DNA from: Pseudomonas sp. StFLB209
GTDB lineage: Bacteria > Pseudomonadota > Gammaproteobacteria > Pseudomonadales > Pseudomonadaceae
NCBI RefSeq assembly: GCF_000829415.1
Contig: NZ_AP014637.1
Location: 1,686,001-1,750,000 of the forward strand
Direction: 5' to 3'
DNA: 64,000 bases
Within the stretch, counting starts at the first letter, position 1. Each line of letters starts with the position of its first letter. This document shows positions 8,248-18,078 of this stretch, piece by piece. The notes beneath the pieces were generated by a model that saw only the letters and a list, made by a program, of their open reading frames with translations, did not search any database and was not told the origin of the DNA. The translations under genes were made by a program, and so were the position numbers.

Positions 8248-9915
8248 TCAAACCCCGCCGAGCACCGTCCGGCCTTGGTCGGCCAGTAGATAATCGGTCA
8301 GTTGCAGGATCGGCAGCGGCCGCTGAATCAGAAACCCTTGGGCCTGATCGCAGCCGAACTCGCGCAGCAGGGCCAGTTGCGCCGGGGTTTCGATGCCCTC
8401 GGCGACCACTTCAAGCCCCAGGTTATGCGCCAGGTTAATCATCGCGTGGACCAGCTTGCGATTCTCTTCGCGCTGTTCCATTTCACCGACGAAGCTGCGG
8501 TCGATTTTGAGCAGGGTAATCGGCAGGCTGTTGAGGTGCACAAAAGATGAGAAGCCGGTGCCGAAGTCGTCCAGCGAAAAACGCACACCCAACACGCGCA
8601 AGGCATCCATGGTCTTGCTGACCAGATCACTGCGGCGCATCACTGCGGTTTCGGTCAGTTCGAACTCCAGCCAGCGGGCATCGATGCCTTGCTCGGCAAT
8701 CAGGCGGCTGAGGGTGTCGAGCAACTGGCTGTCCTGGAACTGGCGAAACGACAGATTGACCGCCATGTGCAACGGCTCGATGCCCTGCTCGCGCAGGACG
8801 CGCATGTCACGCAGGGCCCGGAAGATCACCCAGTACCCCAACGGCACGATCAGGCCGCTCTGCTCGGCCAGCGGCACGAACTCACTGGGCGGCAACAACC
8901 CGCGCTCGTGATGGCGCCAGCGCACCAGCGCTTCGAGGCCGACAATCCGCCCGCTGGTCATGCACAGCCGCGGCTGGTAGTGCAGCTCCAGCTCGTCGCG
9001 GCGCAACGCACGGCGCAGTTCGGCTTCGAGGTCGGCCAGGCTGCGGGCATTGCGGTTGATGTGTTCGTCAAACTGATGCCAGGTACAGCCCTGCCGACTC
9101 TTGGCCTGGCGCATGGCGATATGCGCGTGCCACATCAAAGGGTCGGCACCGAAACCGCTGCGGGCGTGAGCAACCCCCAGGCTGCAGCCGATCAGCAGGC
9201 TTTCGCCATCGACCCAGTAGGGTTCGGACAACGCCTCGATAATCCGCTCGGCCACTTGCGCGGCGCGTTGCGGTGCGTCGCGGGTGTCGATCAGCAAGGC
9301 GAACTCGTCGCTGCCCAGGCGGGCGACCTGGTCGTTGACGTCCAGTTGCCGCTTGAGCCGTGTCACCACTTGCAGAATCAGCCGGTCGCCGGCCTGATGG
9401 CCCAGCGCATCGTTGGCACGGCGGAAATTGTCGAGGTCCAGATGCCCGAGCGCCAGCCCGGCGCTGCCCGGTTCAGCCAAGCGGGCCGTCAGCAGAGTCT
9501 GGAAGCCCTGACGGTTGGCGATGCCGGTCAACGGGTCCTGTTCCGCCAGACGCTGTAGCGTGTCCTCCAGGTGCGCGCGTTCACGAACGTGGCGCAGGCA
9601 GCGGCGCAGCGCATCGGGGCTCAGGCTGTCGCCCACCAGCCAGTCGCTGACACCCGCCAGCGGGGCATCGGGTTCGATATCCAGCAGCATCACGATCGGG
9701 ACATTGCAGGTGCCGGCCGCCGGTTGCAGTTCAGGGGTGGTCAGCAGCACCGTGTGACGCTCGCCAGCGTAGCTGGCGCCGTCAACCTGCCAGTCTGCGA
9801 TCTGCTGCAACACGATATCGCTGGGCAACGCCGCAACGCAGGAATTCAGCCGTACCAGCCAGGCTGGTTCATGAACCAGCAGCAGTAACCGCAAGGGCTC
9901 GACAGGCGTTGACAA
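8248..9915 (-). CDS. GGDEF-EAL protein, probable c-di-GMP phosphodiesterase (ProE-like)
   Basis: Cytoplasmic 555-residue regulator of cyclic-di-GMP. An N-terminal part (1-110) resembles a degenerate receiver domain. The GGDEF domain follows with the signature altered to RLGSDEF, which probably lowers or abolishes cyclase activity. The EAL domain keeps its known catalytic motifs: [34 protein letters not shown] and AEGIET. The net activity is therefore inferred to be c-di-GMP hydrolysis. The start is TTG with GGGAG eight bases upstream. Its position next to rep fits P. aeruginosa PA5295 (proE), which is described as a degenerate-GGDEF phosphodiesterase; orthology is inferred from context and memory. 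Confidence 0.92.
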   Translation of the reverse strand: MSTPVEPLRLLLLVHEPAWLVRLNSCVAALPSDIVLQQIADWQVDGASYAGERHTVLLTTPELQPAAGTCNVPIVMLLDIEPDAPLAGVSDWLVGDSLSPDALRRCLRHVRERAHLEDTLQRLAEQDPLTGIANRQGFQTLLTARLAEPGSAGLALGHLDLDNFRRANDALGHQAGDRLILQVVTRLKRQLDVNDQVARLGSDEFALLIDTRDAPQRAAQVAERIIEALSEPYWVDGESLLIGCSLGVAHARSGFGADPLMWHAHIAMRQAKSRQGCTWHQFDEHINRNARSLADLEAELRRALRRDELELHYQPRLCMTSGRIVGLEALVRWRHHERGLLPPSEFVPLAEQSGLIVPLGYWVIFRALRDMRVLREQGIEPLHMAVNLSFRQFQDSQLLDTLSRLIAEQGIDARWLEFELTETAVMRRSDLVSKTMDALRVLGVRFSLDDFGTGFSSFVHLNSLPITLLKIDRSFVGEMEQREENRKLVHAMINLAHNLGLEVVAEGIETPAQLALLREFGCDQAQGFLIQRPLPILQLTDYLLADQGRTVLGGV

Positions 9916-10120
9916 GCTGACTCCCTATTCCGAAGAAAAACAAGGGGGCGACGCACCTCGACATGAGGTGTCGGCTGCACGTAATTGAGTGCTATGCGCA
10001 AATGTAACAAAACCAAGAAATTAAGATAGGCCATCGGTGCAAAACGCTTGAAGGTCGCTGCACATTGCCGCGAGCCTGTTAAAATGCCCGGCCATTCGTC
10101 CATGACCCGTCCTATCTCTC

Positions 10121-12130
10121 ATGTCCCGACTCAACCCCCGGCAGCAGGAAGCCGTGAACTACGTCGGCGGGCCGCTTCTGGTGCTCGCCGGGGCAGGTTC
10201 CGGCAAGACCAGCGTGATTACGCGCAAGATCGCCCATCTGATCCAGAACTGCGGCGTGCGTGCCCAGTACATCGTGGCCATGACCTTTACCAACAAGGCC
10301 GCCCGAGAGATGAAAGAGCGGGTCGGCACCCTGCTGCGCAAGGGCGAAGGGCGCGGCCTGACGGTCTCGACCTTCCATAACCTGGGCCTGAACATCATCC
10401 GCAAGGAGCATTCGCGGCTGGGTTACAAGCCGGGTTTCTCGATCTTCGATGAAGGCGACATCAAGGCCCTGCTGACTGACATCATGCAGAAGGAGTACGC
10501 CGGCGACGACGGCGTCGACGAAATCAAGAACGTCATCGGCTCGTGGAAGAACGACCTGATCCTGCCCGAAGAAGCCCTGGCCAATGCCCGCGGCCCCAAG
10601 GAGCAGACCGCCGCCATCGTCTACGCCCACTACCAGCGCACCCTCAAGGCTTATAACGCGGTGGACTTCGACGACCTGATCCTGCTGCCGGTCAAGCTGT
10701 TCCAGGAGCACCCCGACATTCTGGAGAAATGGCAGAACCGCGTGCGCTACCTGCTGGTGGACGAATACCAGGACACCAACGCCAGCCAGTACCTGCTGGT
10801 GAAAATGCTGATCGGCACGCGCAACCAGTTCACCGTGGTCGGCGACGACGATCAGTCGATCTATGCCTGGCGCGGCGCACGGCCGGAAAACCTGATGCTG
10901 CTCAAGGACGACTACCCGTCGCTCAAGGTGGTGATGCTTGAGCAGAACTACCGCTCTACCAGTCGCATTCTGCGCTGCGCCAACGTGCTGATTGCCAACA
11001 ACCCGCACGCCTTCGAGAAGCAACTGTGGTCGGAGATGGGGCACGGCGATGAAATCCGCGTGATCCGCTGCCGCAACGAAGAGGCCGAGGCTGAACGGGT
11101 GGCGATGGAAATCCTTACCCTGCACCTGCGCACCGAACGGCCCTACAGCGATTTCGCGATCCTGTATCGCGGCAACTACCAGGCCAAGCTGATCGAGCTG
11201 AAGCTGCAACACCACCAGGTGCCGTATCGTCTGTCCGGTGGCACCAGCTTCTTCAGCCGCCAGGAAGTGAAGGACCTGATGTCCTACTTCCGCCTGCTGG
11301 TCAACCCCGACGACGACAACGCCTTCTTGCGGGTGATCAACGTGCCGCGTCGGGAAATCGGCTCCACAACCCTGGAAAAGCTCGGCAACTACGCCACCGA
11401 ACGCAAGATCTCGATGTACGCCGCCACCGATGAACTGGGCCTTGGCGAACACCTCGACAGCCGCTACACCGACCGCCTGCAACGCTTTAAACGCTGGATG
11501 GACGGTGTGCGCCAGCAGTGCGCACAAAACGATCCCATCGCCGCCCTGCGCAGCATGGTCATGGACATCGACTACGAGAACTGGATTCGCCAGAACAGCT
11601 CCAGTGACAAGGCCGCCGACTACCGCATGGGTAACGTGTGGTTTTTGATCGAGGCGCTGAAGAACACCCTGGAAAAAGACGAAGATGGCGAGATGACCAT
11701 CGAAGAGGCGATCGGCAAGCTGGTGCTGCGCGACATGCTCGAACGCCAGCAGGAAGAAGAAGACGGCGCTGAAGGCGTGCAGATGATGACCTTGCATGCT
11801 TCCAAGGGCCTGGAGTTTCCTTACGTGTTCATCATGGGCATGGAAGAAGAGATTCTTCCGCACCGCTCCAGCATCGAAGCCGACACCATCGAAGAAGAGC
11901 GCCGCCTGGCTTACGTGGGCATCACCCGCGCCCGCCAGACCCTGGCCTTCACCTTTGCCGCCAAGCGCAAACAATACGGCGAAATCATCGACTGCACGCC
12001 CAGCCGCTTCCTCGACGAACTGCCACCGGACGACCTGGCCTGGGAAGGCCAGGAAGAACAGCCGGTAGAGGTCAAGGCCGCACGGGGCAACAACGCCCTG
12101 GCGGATATCCGGGCAATGCTCAAGCGCTAG
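10121..12130 (+). CDS. rep: ATP-dependent DNA helicase Rep
   Basis: Superfamily 1A 3'-5' helicase of 669 residues that clears proteins from DNA ahead of replication forks. Helicase motifs are in order: Q-motif LNPRQQEAV, Walker A AGAGSGKT, Ia FTNKAAREMK, II LLVDEYQDTN, III VGDDDQSIYAWRGA, IV EQNYRST, V QMMTLHASKGLEFP and VI EERRLAYVGITRAR. Length and motifs favour Rep over UvrD. The ATG used has no strong Shine-Dalgarno sequence. A hairpin (CACCTC-GACAT-GAGGTG) sits in the upstream region near 9955-9971. Nothing in the gene is truncated. Confidence 0.96.
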   Translation: MSRLNPRQQEAVNYVGGPLLVLAGAGSGKTSVITRKIAHLIQNCGVRAQYIVAMTFTNKAAREMKERVGTLLRKGEGRGLTVSTFHNLGLNIIRKEHSRLGYKPGFSIFDEGDIKALLTDIMQKEYAGDDGVDEIKNVIGSWKNDLILPEEALANARGPKEQTAAIVYAHYQRTLKAYNAVDFDDLILLPVKLFQEHPDILEKWQNRVRYLLVDEYQDTNASQYLLVKMLIGTRNQFTVVGDDDQSIYAWRGARPENLMLLKDDYPSLKVVMLEQNYRSTSRILRCANVLIANNPHAFEKQLWSEMGHGDEIRVIRCRNEEAEAERVAMEILTLHLRTERPYSDFAILYRGNYQAKLIELKLQHHQVPYRLSGGTSFFSRQEVKDLMSYFRLLVNPDDDNAFLRVINVPRREIGSTTLEKLGNYATERKISMYAATDELGLGEHLDSRYTDRLQRFKRWMDGVRQQCAQNDPIAALRSMVMDIDYENWIRQNSSSDKAADYRMGNVWFLIEALKNTLEKDEDGEMTIEEAIGKLVLRDMLERQQEEEDGAEGVQMMTLHASKGLEFPYVFIMGMEEEILPHRSSIEADTIEEERRLAYVGITRARQTLAFTFAAKRKQYGEIIDCTPSRFLDELPPDDLAWEGQEEQPVEVKAARGNNALADIRAMLKR

Positions 12131-12151
12131 CGGCAGTACAGTACGAAATCT

Positions 12152-12306
12152 TTGTGGGAGCGACCTTGGTTGCGAAAGGGCCGGTAAAGTCACAGCATCT
12201 ACTGCGAATGTGCTGCCGTCTTCGCCGGGATGCCGGACCACAGCAACCGGAGCGCCGGCCGGCTGCTCCCACCGGTCTAACAGAACAGTATTGCGGCTAA
12301 AGCCGC
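12152..12306. repeat. REP-like palindromic repeats downstream of rep
   Basis: The spacer between rep and the GntR gene holds inverted segments starting GTGGGAGCGACCTTGG (12154) and ending GGCTGCTCCCACC (about 12260-12273), followed by the perfect 14-bp palindrome GCGGCTAAAGCCGC at 12293-12306. The same core recurs at 31914, 38541 and 58932. These look like REP/BIME elements typical of this Pseudomonas lineage. Confidence 0.7.
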
Positions 12307-12335
12307 TCGTATGGGGTTGCGTGTTGGCCGCGCAC

Positions 12336-13046
12336 TCAGTCCGGGCGCTGGATGACCTTCAGGCGCTCGGCAGACGAGGCGCTGAAGATCTCGGCATAGC
12401 GCAGGGTGGCGTTGGCGTGCTCACGCATCAGCGCTTCGGCCCGCGCCCCCTGGCGGCTGATCAGGGCATCGACGATTGCGTGATGCTGCATGTGCGCGTA
12501 GTTGAAGCGTCGGTATTCGCGGGCCATGTCGTTACGGTCCACCGCCAGGGCGCTGACCGAGGCAAACGGCAGGTGGTCGTTGCGGGCCAATGCATCGGCA
12601 ATCGCCGGGTTGCCGCTGCCTTCGACGATGACCTGATGAAAGCGCATGTTCAGGTCGTGATAGACCTCCAGATCCTGCTCGGTCACGTAGCCCTTGTCGA
12701 ACAGTGCGTCCCCATCGGCCAGACACCTCTGCAACTGCTCGCACGCCTGAGCAGTCAGGCCGCGTTCGGCGCTTTGCCGGGCAGCCAGTCCTTCGAGCAC
12801 GCCGCGCACTTCAACCGCACCGGCAATGTCCTGAGTACTGACCGAGCGCACCTGAAAGCCGCGCCCGCCATGGCGGACCAGCAAGCCTTCCTGCTCCAGG
12901 GTCCGAAACGCCATGCGCACCGGCATGCGTGACACGCCGAACAACTCGGCGGTGGGCACTTCCATCAGCCGTTCGCCGGCTGGCAGCTCGCCTGAGGCGA
13001 TCATCTTGCGCAACGCAACCAATACCGTTTGGCCAGGCTTGCTCAT
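12336..13046 (-). CDS. GntR family transcriptional regulator (FCD/FadR subfamily)
   Basis: DNA-binding regulator of 236 residues. The winged HTH covers about residues 5-70 (RKMIASGELPAGERLMEVPTAELFGVSRMPVRMAFRTLEQEGLL). The FCD ligand-binding domain follows, with the metal/ligand-type residues in DLNMRFHQVI and HHAIVDALISR. It is the distal gene of the minus-strand ferulate cluster and may respond to a pathway aromatic acid. VanR, the vanillate regulator of Pseudomonas, is of the same subfamily, but no vanAB genes are in the window, so the assignment stays open. GGAAG lies eight or so bases before the ATG. Confidence 0.88.
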   Translation of the reverse strand: MSKPGQTVLVALRKMIASGELPAGERLMEVPTAELFGVSRMPVRMAFRTLEQEGLLVRHGGRGFQVRSVSTQDIAGAVEVRGVLEGLAARQSAERGLTAQACEQLQRCLADGDALFDKGYVTEQDLEVYHDLNMRFHQVIVEGSGNPAIADALARNDHLPFASVSALAVDRNDMAREYRRFNYAHMQHHAIVDALISRQGARAEALMREHANATLRYAEIFSASSAERLKVIQRPD

Positions 13047-13085
13047 CCAGGCAGCTTCCGTGAGTCGAGAGGCGGCTATGGTAGC

Positions 13086-14852
13086 TCAGCTGGCAGAGCC
13101 CAGAAACGGCAACGGGCTACGCGCGCTGTAGAGCCCGGCCAGATGCCGGTCGGCGTCGGGCAGCAGCCAGGTGAAAAAGAACTGCGCGGTTTGCAGCTTG
13201 GCGCTGCGTTGCGAGTCGCTGGCGGGCAGGTTCTGCGCCACCCGCGCCGCACGGCACCAGGCAAACGCCAGCAGGGTCAGGCCGCACAGTTTCAGGAAGT
13301 CGCCGGCGGCGCGGTAAGGGTATTCGGCGTCCTCGGCGCTGTGCTGCACGACGCCATGCCAGGCCTGCGTCAGGCTCTCAGCGCGACGCTGCAACTCGAC
13401 ACCCAACCCGCTGCATGGGGGTACGGCGATCGCCAGTCGCGCCTCTTCATCCAGGATGTGCAACCACTGTTGCAGCGCCTCGCCGTTATCGCCAAGTACT
13501 TTGCGCAGCAGCAGGTCGTTGGCCTGAATCTCGTTGGTGCCTTCGTAAATCATGGCGATGCGGCTGTCGCGCAGAGTCTGTTCGATCGCAAACTCCGCCA
13601 CATAGCCGTAGCCACCAAACACCTGTAGCGCCTGGCTGGCCTGGCGAAACCCCTGTTCGGTGAAGTACGCCTTGATGATCGGCGTCAGCAGCCCGCTCAG
13701 TTGCGCCGCCTGGGCGCGTGCTTGCGCTTCGCTGGCCTGTTCGGCCTGATCGAGCAGATGCGCGGCCCAATAGCCGGCCGCCCGCAAGCCTTCGCTGATC
13801 GCGCGCAGCTCCAGCAGGGTGCGGCGCATCGCCGGGTGGTAGTGCAAGGGGTCGGCGGCACTGGCCGCCACCCCGTCCGGACGTAGTGGTGCACGCATTT
13901 GCCGGCGCTCGCCGGCGTACTGCAAGGCGTTCTGCCAGGCCGCCTCGGTATGCCCCAGGCCTTGCAGGCCGACATGCAGGCGGGCCGAGTTCATCATCAC
14001 GAACATCGCCGCCAGCCCCTGATGCGGCTGGCCGATCAGCCAGCCTTGGGCCTCTTCGAAGACCAATGAACAAGTGGCACTGCCTTTAATGCCCATCTTG
14101 TGTTCGATGCCGTCGCAGCGCACCCCGTTGAGTCGGCCGTCATCCAGTTGCCGGGGCACCAGAAACAGCGAAATGCCCCGGCTGCCGGCCGCTGCGTCTG
14201 GCAAACGGGCCAGCACCAGGTGCAGGATGTTGCCGCTCAGGTCGTGATCGCCACCGGAGATGAACAGCTTGTTGCCGCTCAGCGCATGGCTGCCATCAGC
14301 CTGGGGTATGGCGCGGCAACGCAGCAGGCCGACGTCGCTGCCGGCCTGGGGCTCGGTCAGGCACATGGTCGCCAGTGCCTGCCCGCTGACGATATCCGGC
14401 AGGTAGCGGCTCTGGATCCACTGCGGGGCGTGATGCTTGAGGCACAGGTAGGCGCCATGGGCGATGCCGGTGTACATCGCCCAAGCGTGATTGCTGGCGT
14501 AGAGCATTTCCTGCAGCGCCGCCTCCAGCACCTGCGGCAGCCCTTGGCCGCCCAGCTCTGCAGCGCACGCCAAGGCCGGCCAGCCGCCTTCGACATAAGC
14601 ACGATAGGCCTGGGCAAAACCGTCCGGGGTCTGCACCTTGCCGTCCGTGAAGCGGCAGCCCTGGCGGTCGCCGCTGGCATTGAGTGGCGCCAGCACCTCA
14701 CAGCAGAACAGCCCGGCCTGCTCCAGCACCTGCATGGCCAGTGGTGTATCGAGCCCGTCGAAAGCGGCGCTCTGGCGCCAGGCCTGTGGGGCATCGAGCC
14801 AGTGTTCAAGGACGAACTGCATGTCGCGCAGTGGGGCCTGGTAAGTCCACAT
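13086..14852 (-). CDS. acd: Acyl-CoA dehydrogenase of the ferulate cluster
   Basis: FAD enzyme of 588 residues, longer than a standard 380-residue acyl-CoA dehydrogenase and like the large C-terminally extended class. Flavin/substrate signatures are MCLTEPQAGSDVG, LSGNKLFISGGDHD and the C-terminal QVFGGYGYVAEFAIEQTLRDSRIAMIYEGTNEIQ, with the catalytic Glu in YEGTNEI. It follows the thiolase in the ech-vdh-fcs-aat-acd order. The pair aat/acd suggests a beta-oxidative side route for hydroxycinnamoyl-CoA, but in P. putida these two genes are reported as dispensable for ferulate growth. A strong ribosome site AAAGGAG precedes the ATG. Confidence 0.9.
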   Translation of the reverse strand: MWTYQAPLRDMQFVLEHWLDAPQAWRQSAAFDGLDTPLAMQVLEQAGLFCCEVLAPLNASGDRQGCRFTDGKVQTPDGFAQAYRAYVEGGWPALACAAELGGQGLPQVLEAALQEMLYASNHAWAMYTGIAHGAYLCLKHHAPQWIQSRYLPDIVSGQALATMCLTEPQAGSDVGLLRCRAIPQADGSHALSGNKLFISGGDHDLSGNILHLVLARLPDAAAGSRGISLFLVPRQLDDGRLNGVRCDGIEHKMGIKGSATCSLVFEEAQGWLIGQPHQGLAAMFVMMNSARLHVGLQGLGHTEAAWQNALQYAGERRQMRAPLRPDGVAASAADPLHYHPAMRRTLLELRAISEGLRAAGYWAAHLLDQAEQASEAQARAQAAQLSGLLTPIIKAYFTEQGFRQASQALQVFGGYGYVAEFAIEQTLRDSRIAMIYEGTNEIQANDLLLRKVLGDNGEALQQWLHILDEEARLAIAVPPCSGLGVELQRRAESLTQAWHGVVQHSAEDAEYPYRAAGDFLKLCGLTLLAFAWCRAARVAQNLPASDSQRSAKLQTAQFFFTWLLPDADRHLAGLYSARSPLPFLGSAS

Positions 14853-14878
14853 GGCAATCTCCTTTGCCGGTCATGTTC

Positions 14879-16120
14879 TCAGTGTTGCCAATCCGGGTTT
14901 TCGATCAGCACCGCCATGCCCTGCCCGCCGCCGACACAGGCCGCGGCAATGCCATAGCGCAGGTTGTTGTCGCGCAGTTGCCGGGCCAGGCTCAGCACCA
15001 GGCGCAAGCCGCTGGCGGCTAACGGATGGCCGAGGCCGATGGCGCCACCCCGGCGGTTGAGCCGTTCGCCGTCCAGTTCCAGCTCACGGGCCACGGCCAG
15101 TACCTGGGCGGCCTGGGCTTCGTTGATTTCCAGCAAGCCGATGTCATGCAGTTGCAGGCCGCTGCGCTGCAACAGCAGGCGGATCGCCGGCGCAGGACCG
15201 ATGCCCATGTATTCAGGGGCTACGCCGACCACCGCACTGGCGCGCAGCCAGGCCAATGCTGGGCGGCGGGCAGCCGATGCAGGGCCAACCAATGCAGCCG
15301 CCGCGCCATCGACCACCGCGCAGCTATTGCCAGCGGTCTGCACCCCGCCCTCATGCACCGCCCGCAGCCGTGCCAGGGCGGCCAGTTCGGTGCTGCGCGG
15401 GTGGCTGTCCTGGCTGACGCTCTCGACTCCGCGCGGCAAGCGGATGCCGCGTGGCTGATAGCCGGCCAGCTCGAAGCATTCGTTGCTGACCGGCAGAATT
15501 TCTTCCGCCAGCCAGCCGCTGGCCTGTGCTTGCAGCGTCAGTTGGTGACTTTGCAAGGCGTAGCTGTCTACCGCCTCGCGCGCCAGCTCATAGCGCACAG
15601 CGAGACGATCAGCGGTGGCGATCATATCGATGCCCGGTGCCGGATCGTGCAACGCCTCCCAGAGAAAGTCCTTGAACCCCACTTCGCCGCCCAGACGAAA
15701 GCCGTCGCGATGGGTGTAGGCGGCAATCGGGTTGCGCGACATCGATTCGGCCGCCACGCACAGCGCCAGTTGCGCGCCTTCGCCCACTTGTATGGCCGCC
15801 TGGCGCAGCAGTTCGAAACCGGTGGCACAGATCCGCTGCACCGCCAGTGCCGGAACCTGCTGCGGCACGCCGCTGTACAGGCCGATATGCCGGGGCAGCA
15901 GGTAGGCATCAAAGCTGGCCTGGGCCATGGAGCCGGCCAGCACGCTGTCGACATCGGCTGCCTGCAAGCCGGCCTGCGCCAGTACACCGCGACCGACCTT
16001 GATCCCCAGATCGATCGGTGACACTTGAGCCAGCGCACCGCCCAGGTCTGCCCAGGGGGTGCGCAAGGCAGCGAAAATCGCCACGTCGGAAAACGCCGAG
16101 TACTGGCCGGCGCGGTTCAT
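14879..16120 (-). CDS. aat: Beta-ketothiolase/acetyl-CoA acyltransferase of the ferulate cluster
   Basis: Thiolase of 413 residues that would cleave 3-ketoacyl-CoA. The nucleophilic cysteine lies in QRICATGFE (C98), the catalytic histidine in GGAIGLGHPLAASG, and the second cysteine in AACVGGGQG. The start is the ATG that overlaps the fcs stop as ATGA; a longer in-frame ORF reaching into fcs is an artefact. The coupling shows that fcs and aat are one operon. The product probably serves the beta-oxidative branch together with the adjacent acyl-CoA dehydrogenase. Confidence 0.9.
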   Translation of the reverse strand: MNRAGQYSAFSDVAIFAALRTPWADLGGALAQVSPIDLGIKVGRGVLAQAGLQAADVDSVLAGSMAQASFDAYLLPRHIGLYSGVPQQVPALAVQRICATGFELLRQAAIQVGEGAQLALCVAAESMSRNPIAAYTHRDGFRLGGEVGFKDFLWEALHDPAPGIDMIATADRLAVRYELAREAVDSYALQSHQLTLQAQASGWLAEEILPVSNECFELAGYQPRGIRLPRGVESVSQDSHPRSTELAALARLRAVHEGGVQTAGNSCAVVDGAAAALVGPASAARRPALAWLRASAVVGVAPEYMGIGPAPAIRLLLQRSGLQLHDIGLLEINEAQAAQVLAVARELELDGERLNRRGGAIGLGHPLAASGLRLVLSLARQLRDNNLRYGIAAACVGGGQGMAVLIENPDWQH

Positions 16121-18006
16121 GCCGGTGTGCCTGGCAGCAGCGCTTCGGCGCGCAGGATCGAGGCGTCTTCGCCCCGGTACAGCGCCTCGACCAGGCTGGC
16201 GCGCCATTGCAGCACGGCGCGCTGATTGATCGAGCCCTTGTCGGTGATTTCGCCACGGTCAATCGAAGGCGCTTCGGCCAGCAGTGCGACCCACTCCAGG
16301 CGGCTGGCATTGCCGCTGGCGTCTTTGTTCAGGCGCCTTAGCCAGGCCGCAAACCACTGGCGCACGGCGGGGCTGGCCAGCACCTGAGCATCGCTGGCGC
16401 TGGCGTCCAGGCCGGCCAGCTGCCGGCACTCATGCAGGCGCGGGAATACCAGTGCGCCAAGGCATTCGCGGTCAGGGGCGGTGACCACGATATCCTGCAC
16501 ATAGGGCGAGCCTTCCAGCACGGCCCGGTTGCGCAGCGGCCCGACACTGACAAACACCCCCGACGACAGCTTGAAGTCCTCAGCAATCCGCCCGTCGAAC
16601 ATCAGGCCCAGTTGCGGGTCAGTCGGGTCAGCGAGTTTCAGCGCGTCGCCCGAGCAATAGAAGCCTTGCTCATCGAAGGCCTCGGCGGTCTGCTGCGCCG
16701 AGCGCCAGTAGCCGGGCATGATGTGCGGGCCGCGAAAGCGCCCTTCCAGCTTGCCGTCCACCGGCACCAGCCGCACTTCGCAACCCGGCGCCGGCAAGCC
16801 GATGTAGCCGGCCTGGGACAGCGGCCCGGTGGTGAAGGTGCAAGACGGCGAGGCTTCGGTCATGCCCAGCCCGGCCATCATGCGGATACGCTCGCCGCAG
16901 TGTTGTTCCGCGACCCGGTCCAGGCGGTCCCAGATGCTCTGCGACAACCCGGCGGCGGCGAAGAAGAACAGTTTCATGCGGGCAAAGAACCGCTCACGCA
17001 ATTCAGCGTCTTTTTCCAGTGCATTGACCAACTCTTCCCAACCCTTGGGTACGGTCAGGTAGGCGGTGGGCGAGATTTCCTTGAGGTTGCGCAGGGTCTC
17101 GGCAAAGCCCTGAGCGGTAGGTTTGCCGTTATCCAGGTAAAAGGTCCCGCCGTTGTACAGCACGATGCCCAGGTTATGGCTGCCACCGAAGGTGTGGTTC
17201 CACGGCAACCAGTCGACCAGCACCGGCGGCTCTTCGCCGAACACCGGAAAGGTCTGCAACAGCATCTGCTGGTTGGCGCAGAGCATGCGCTGGGTGGTAA
17301 TCACCGCCTTGGGCAGCTTGGTGGAGCCTGAGGTGAACAGAAACTTGGCAATGCTGTCTGGCCCGGTGGCAGCAAACGCGGCATCGGCTTCGGCACCGCC
17401 AGGTTGTTCAAGCAGGCTGGCGAAGCGGATGCCGACCCTGCCAGCAACCTCGCCGCGCACGCTGATGACCGGCACATCCGCTGCCAGCACCGCGTCGATG
17501 GCTTTCTGGTAGGGCGCGCTGTCGCTGACGAATACCAGACCGGGCTGCAACACTTCACAGACATGTCGCAGCTTGGCGAAATCCTGGGACAGCAGCGAAT
17601 AGGCCGGCGAAACCGGGCAGTAGGGAACGCCGGCATACATGGCGCCCAAGGCAATCTTCAGGTGTTCAATATCGTTGCCTGACAGCAGTGCCAGCGGTCG
17701 CTCGGCGCTCAGGCCATAGCCCAACAGGCTCTGGGCGATGGCGCGTACGTCAGCCAGCATCTGCGCATAGCTGACGTGCTGCCATTGGCCTTGTGCATCG
17801 CGGGCGGCAATAAAGGTTTGCTGGCCGCGCACATCGGCCCAGTGCAGCAGACGGTCGAGCAGCCGTGCGGGACGGTCGGCCAAAGGTTCCAGGGTGCGGA
17901 TATGCACGATGCCCTGGCTCTGGGTGACCTCTACTTCGGGGTGCCCGATAGACACCTGGCGATAGCGTGCCTGGGCGGGCCGGGCAGTTGCGGGTTGCGG
18001 ATTCAC
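16117..18006 (-). CDS. fcs: Feruloyl-CoA synthetase
   Basis: Acyl-adenylate-forming ligase of about 629 residues that activates ferulate, p-coumarate or caffeate with CoA and ATP. AMP-binding motifs are FLFTSGSTKLPKAV (A3), AGLGMTEASP (A5), YWRSAQQTAEAFDEQGFYCSGDALK (A7) and DGRIAEDFKLSSGVFV (A8). The start is set at the GTG at 18006 because GGAGGA lies seven bases upstream; an in-frame ATG five codons earlier (18021) would include that ribosome site and is less likely. The neighbours vdh and ech supply the following steps. The stop overlaps the aat start. Confidence 0.93.
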   Translation of the reverse strand: MNPQPATARPAQARYRQVSIGHPEVEVTQSQGIVHIRTLEPLADRPARLLDRLLHWADVRGQQTFIAARDAQGQWQHVSYAQMLADVRAIAQSLLGYGLSAERPLALLSGNDIEHLKIALGAMYAGVPYCPVSPAYSLLSQDFAKLRHVCEVLQPGLVFVSDSAPYQKAIDAVLAADVPVISVRGEVAGRVGIRFASLLEQPGGAEADAAFAATGPDSIAKFLFTSGSTKLPKAVITTQRMLCANQQMLLQTFPVFGEEPPVLVDWLPWNHTFGGSHNLGIVLYNGGTFYLDNGKPTAQGFAETLRNLKEISPTAYLTVPKGWEELVNALEKDAELRERFFARMKLFFFAAAGLSQSIWDRLDRVAEQHCGERIRMMAGLGMTEASPSCTFTTGPLSQAGYIGLPAPGCEVRLVPVDGKLEGRFRGPHIMPGYWRSAQQTAEAFDEQGFYCSGDALKLADPTDPQLGLMFDGRIAEDFKLSSGVFVSVGPLRNRAVLEGSPYVQDIVVTAPDRECLGALVFPRLHECRQLAGLDASASDAQVLASPAVRQWFAAWLRRLNKDASGNASRLEWVALLAEAPSIDRGEITDKGSINQRAVLQWRASLVEALYRGEDASILRAEALLPGTPA

Positions 18007-18078
18007 TTGCTGTTCCTCCATCGAGGCCGGCGGGCGTCTTGTTTTTGTCAGGGGCGCACGATCGGGTGCCTGTTGGCG

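Noticed and set aside
10112..12241. 709-codon minus-strand frame opposite rep
   Set aside because: Antisense shadow of rep; no recognisable motifs and hydrophobic/His-rich composition typical of shadow frames.
13071..13105. tRNA-like 5' half: GGTAGCTCAGCTGGCAGAGC resembles a D-arm
   Set aside because: No anticodon or T-arm follows, and the sequence lies over the stop codon of the acyl-CoA dehydrogenase gene. Probably chance similarity.
14879..16207. Longer thiolase start inside fcs
   Set aside because: The ATG at 16120 overlaps the fcs stop as ATGA and begins at the conserved thiolase N-terminus; the 29-residue extension is fcs coding sequence in another frame.
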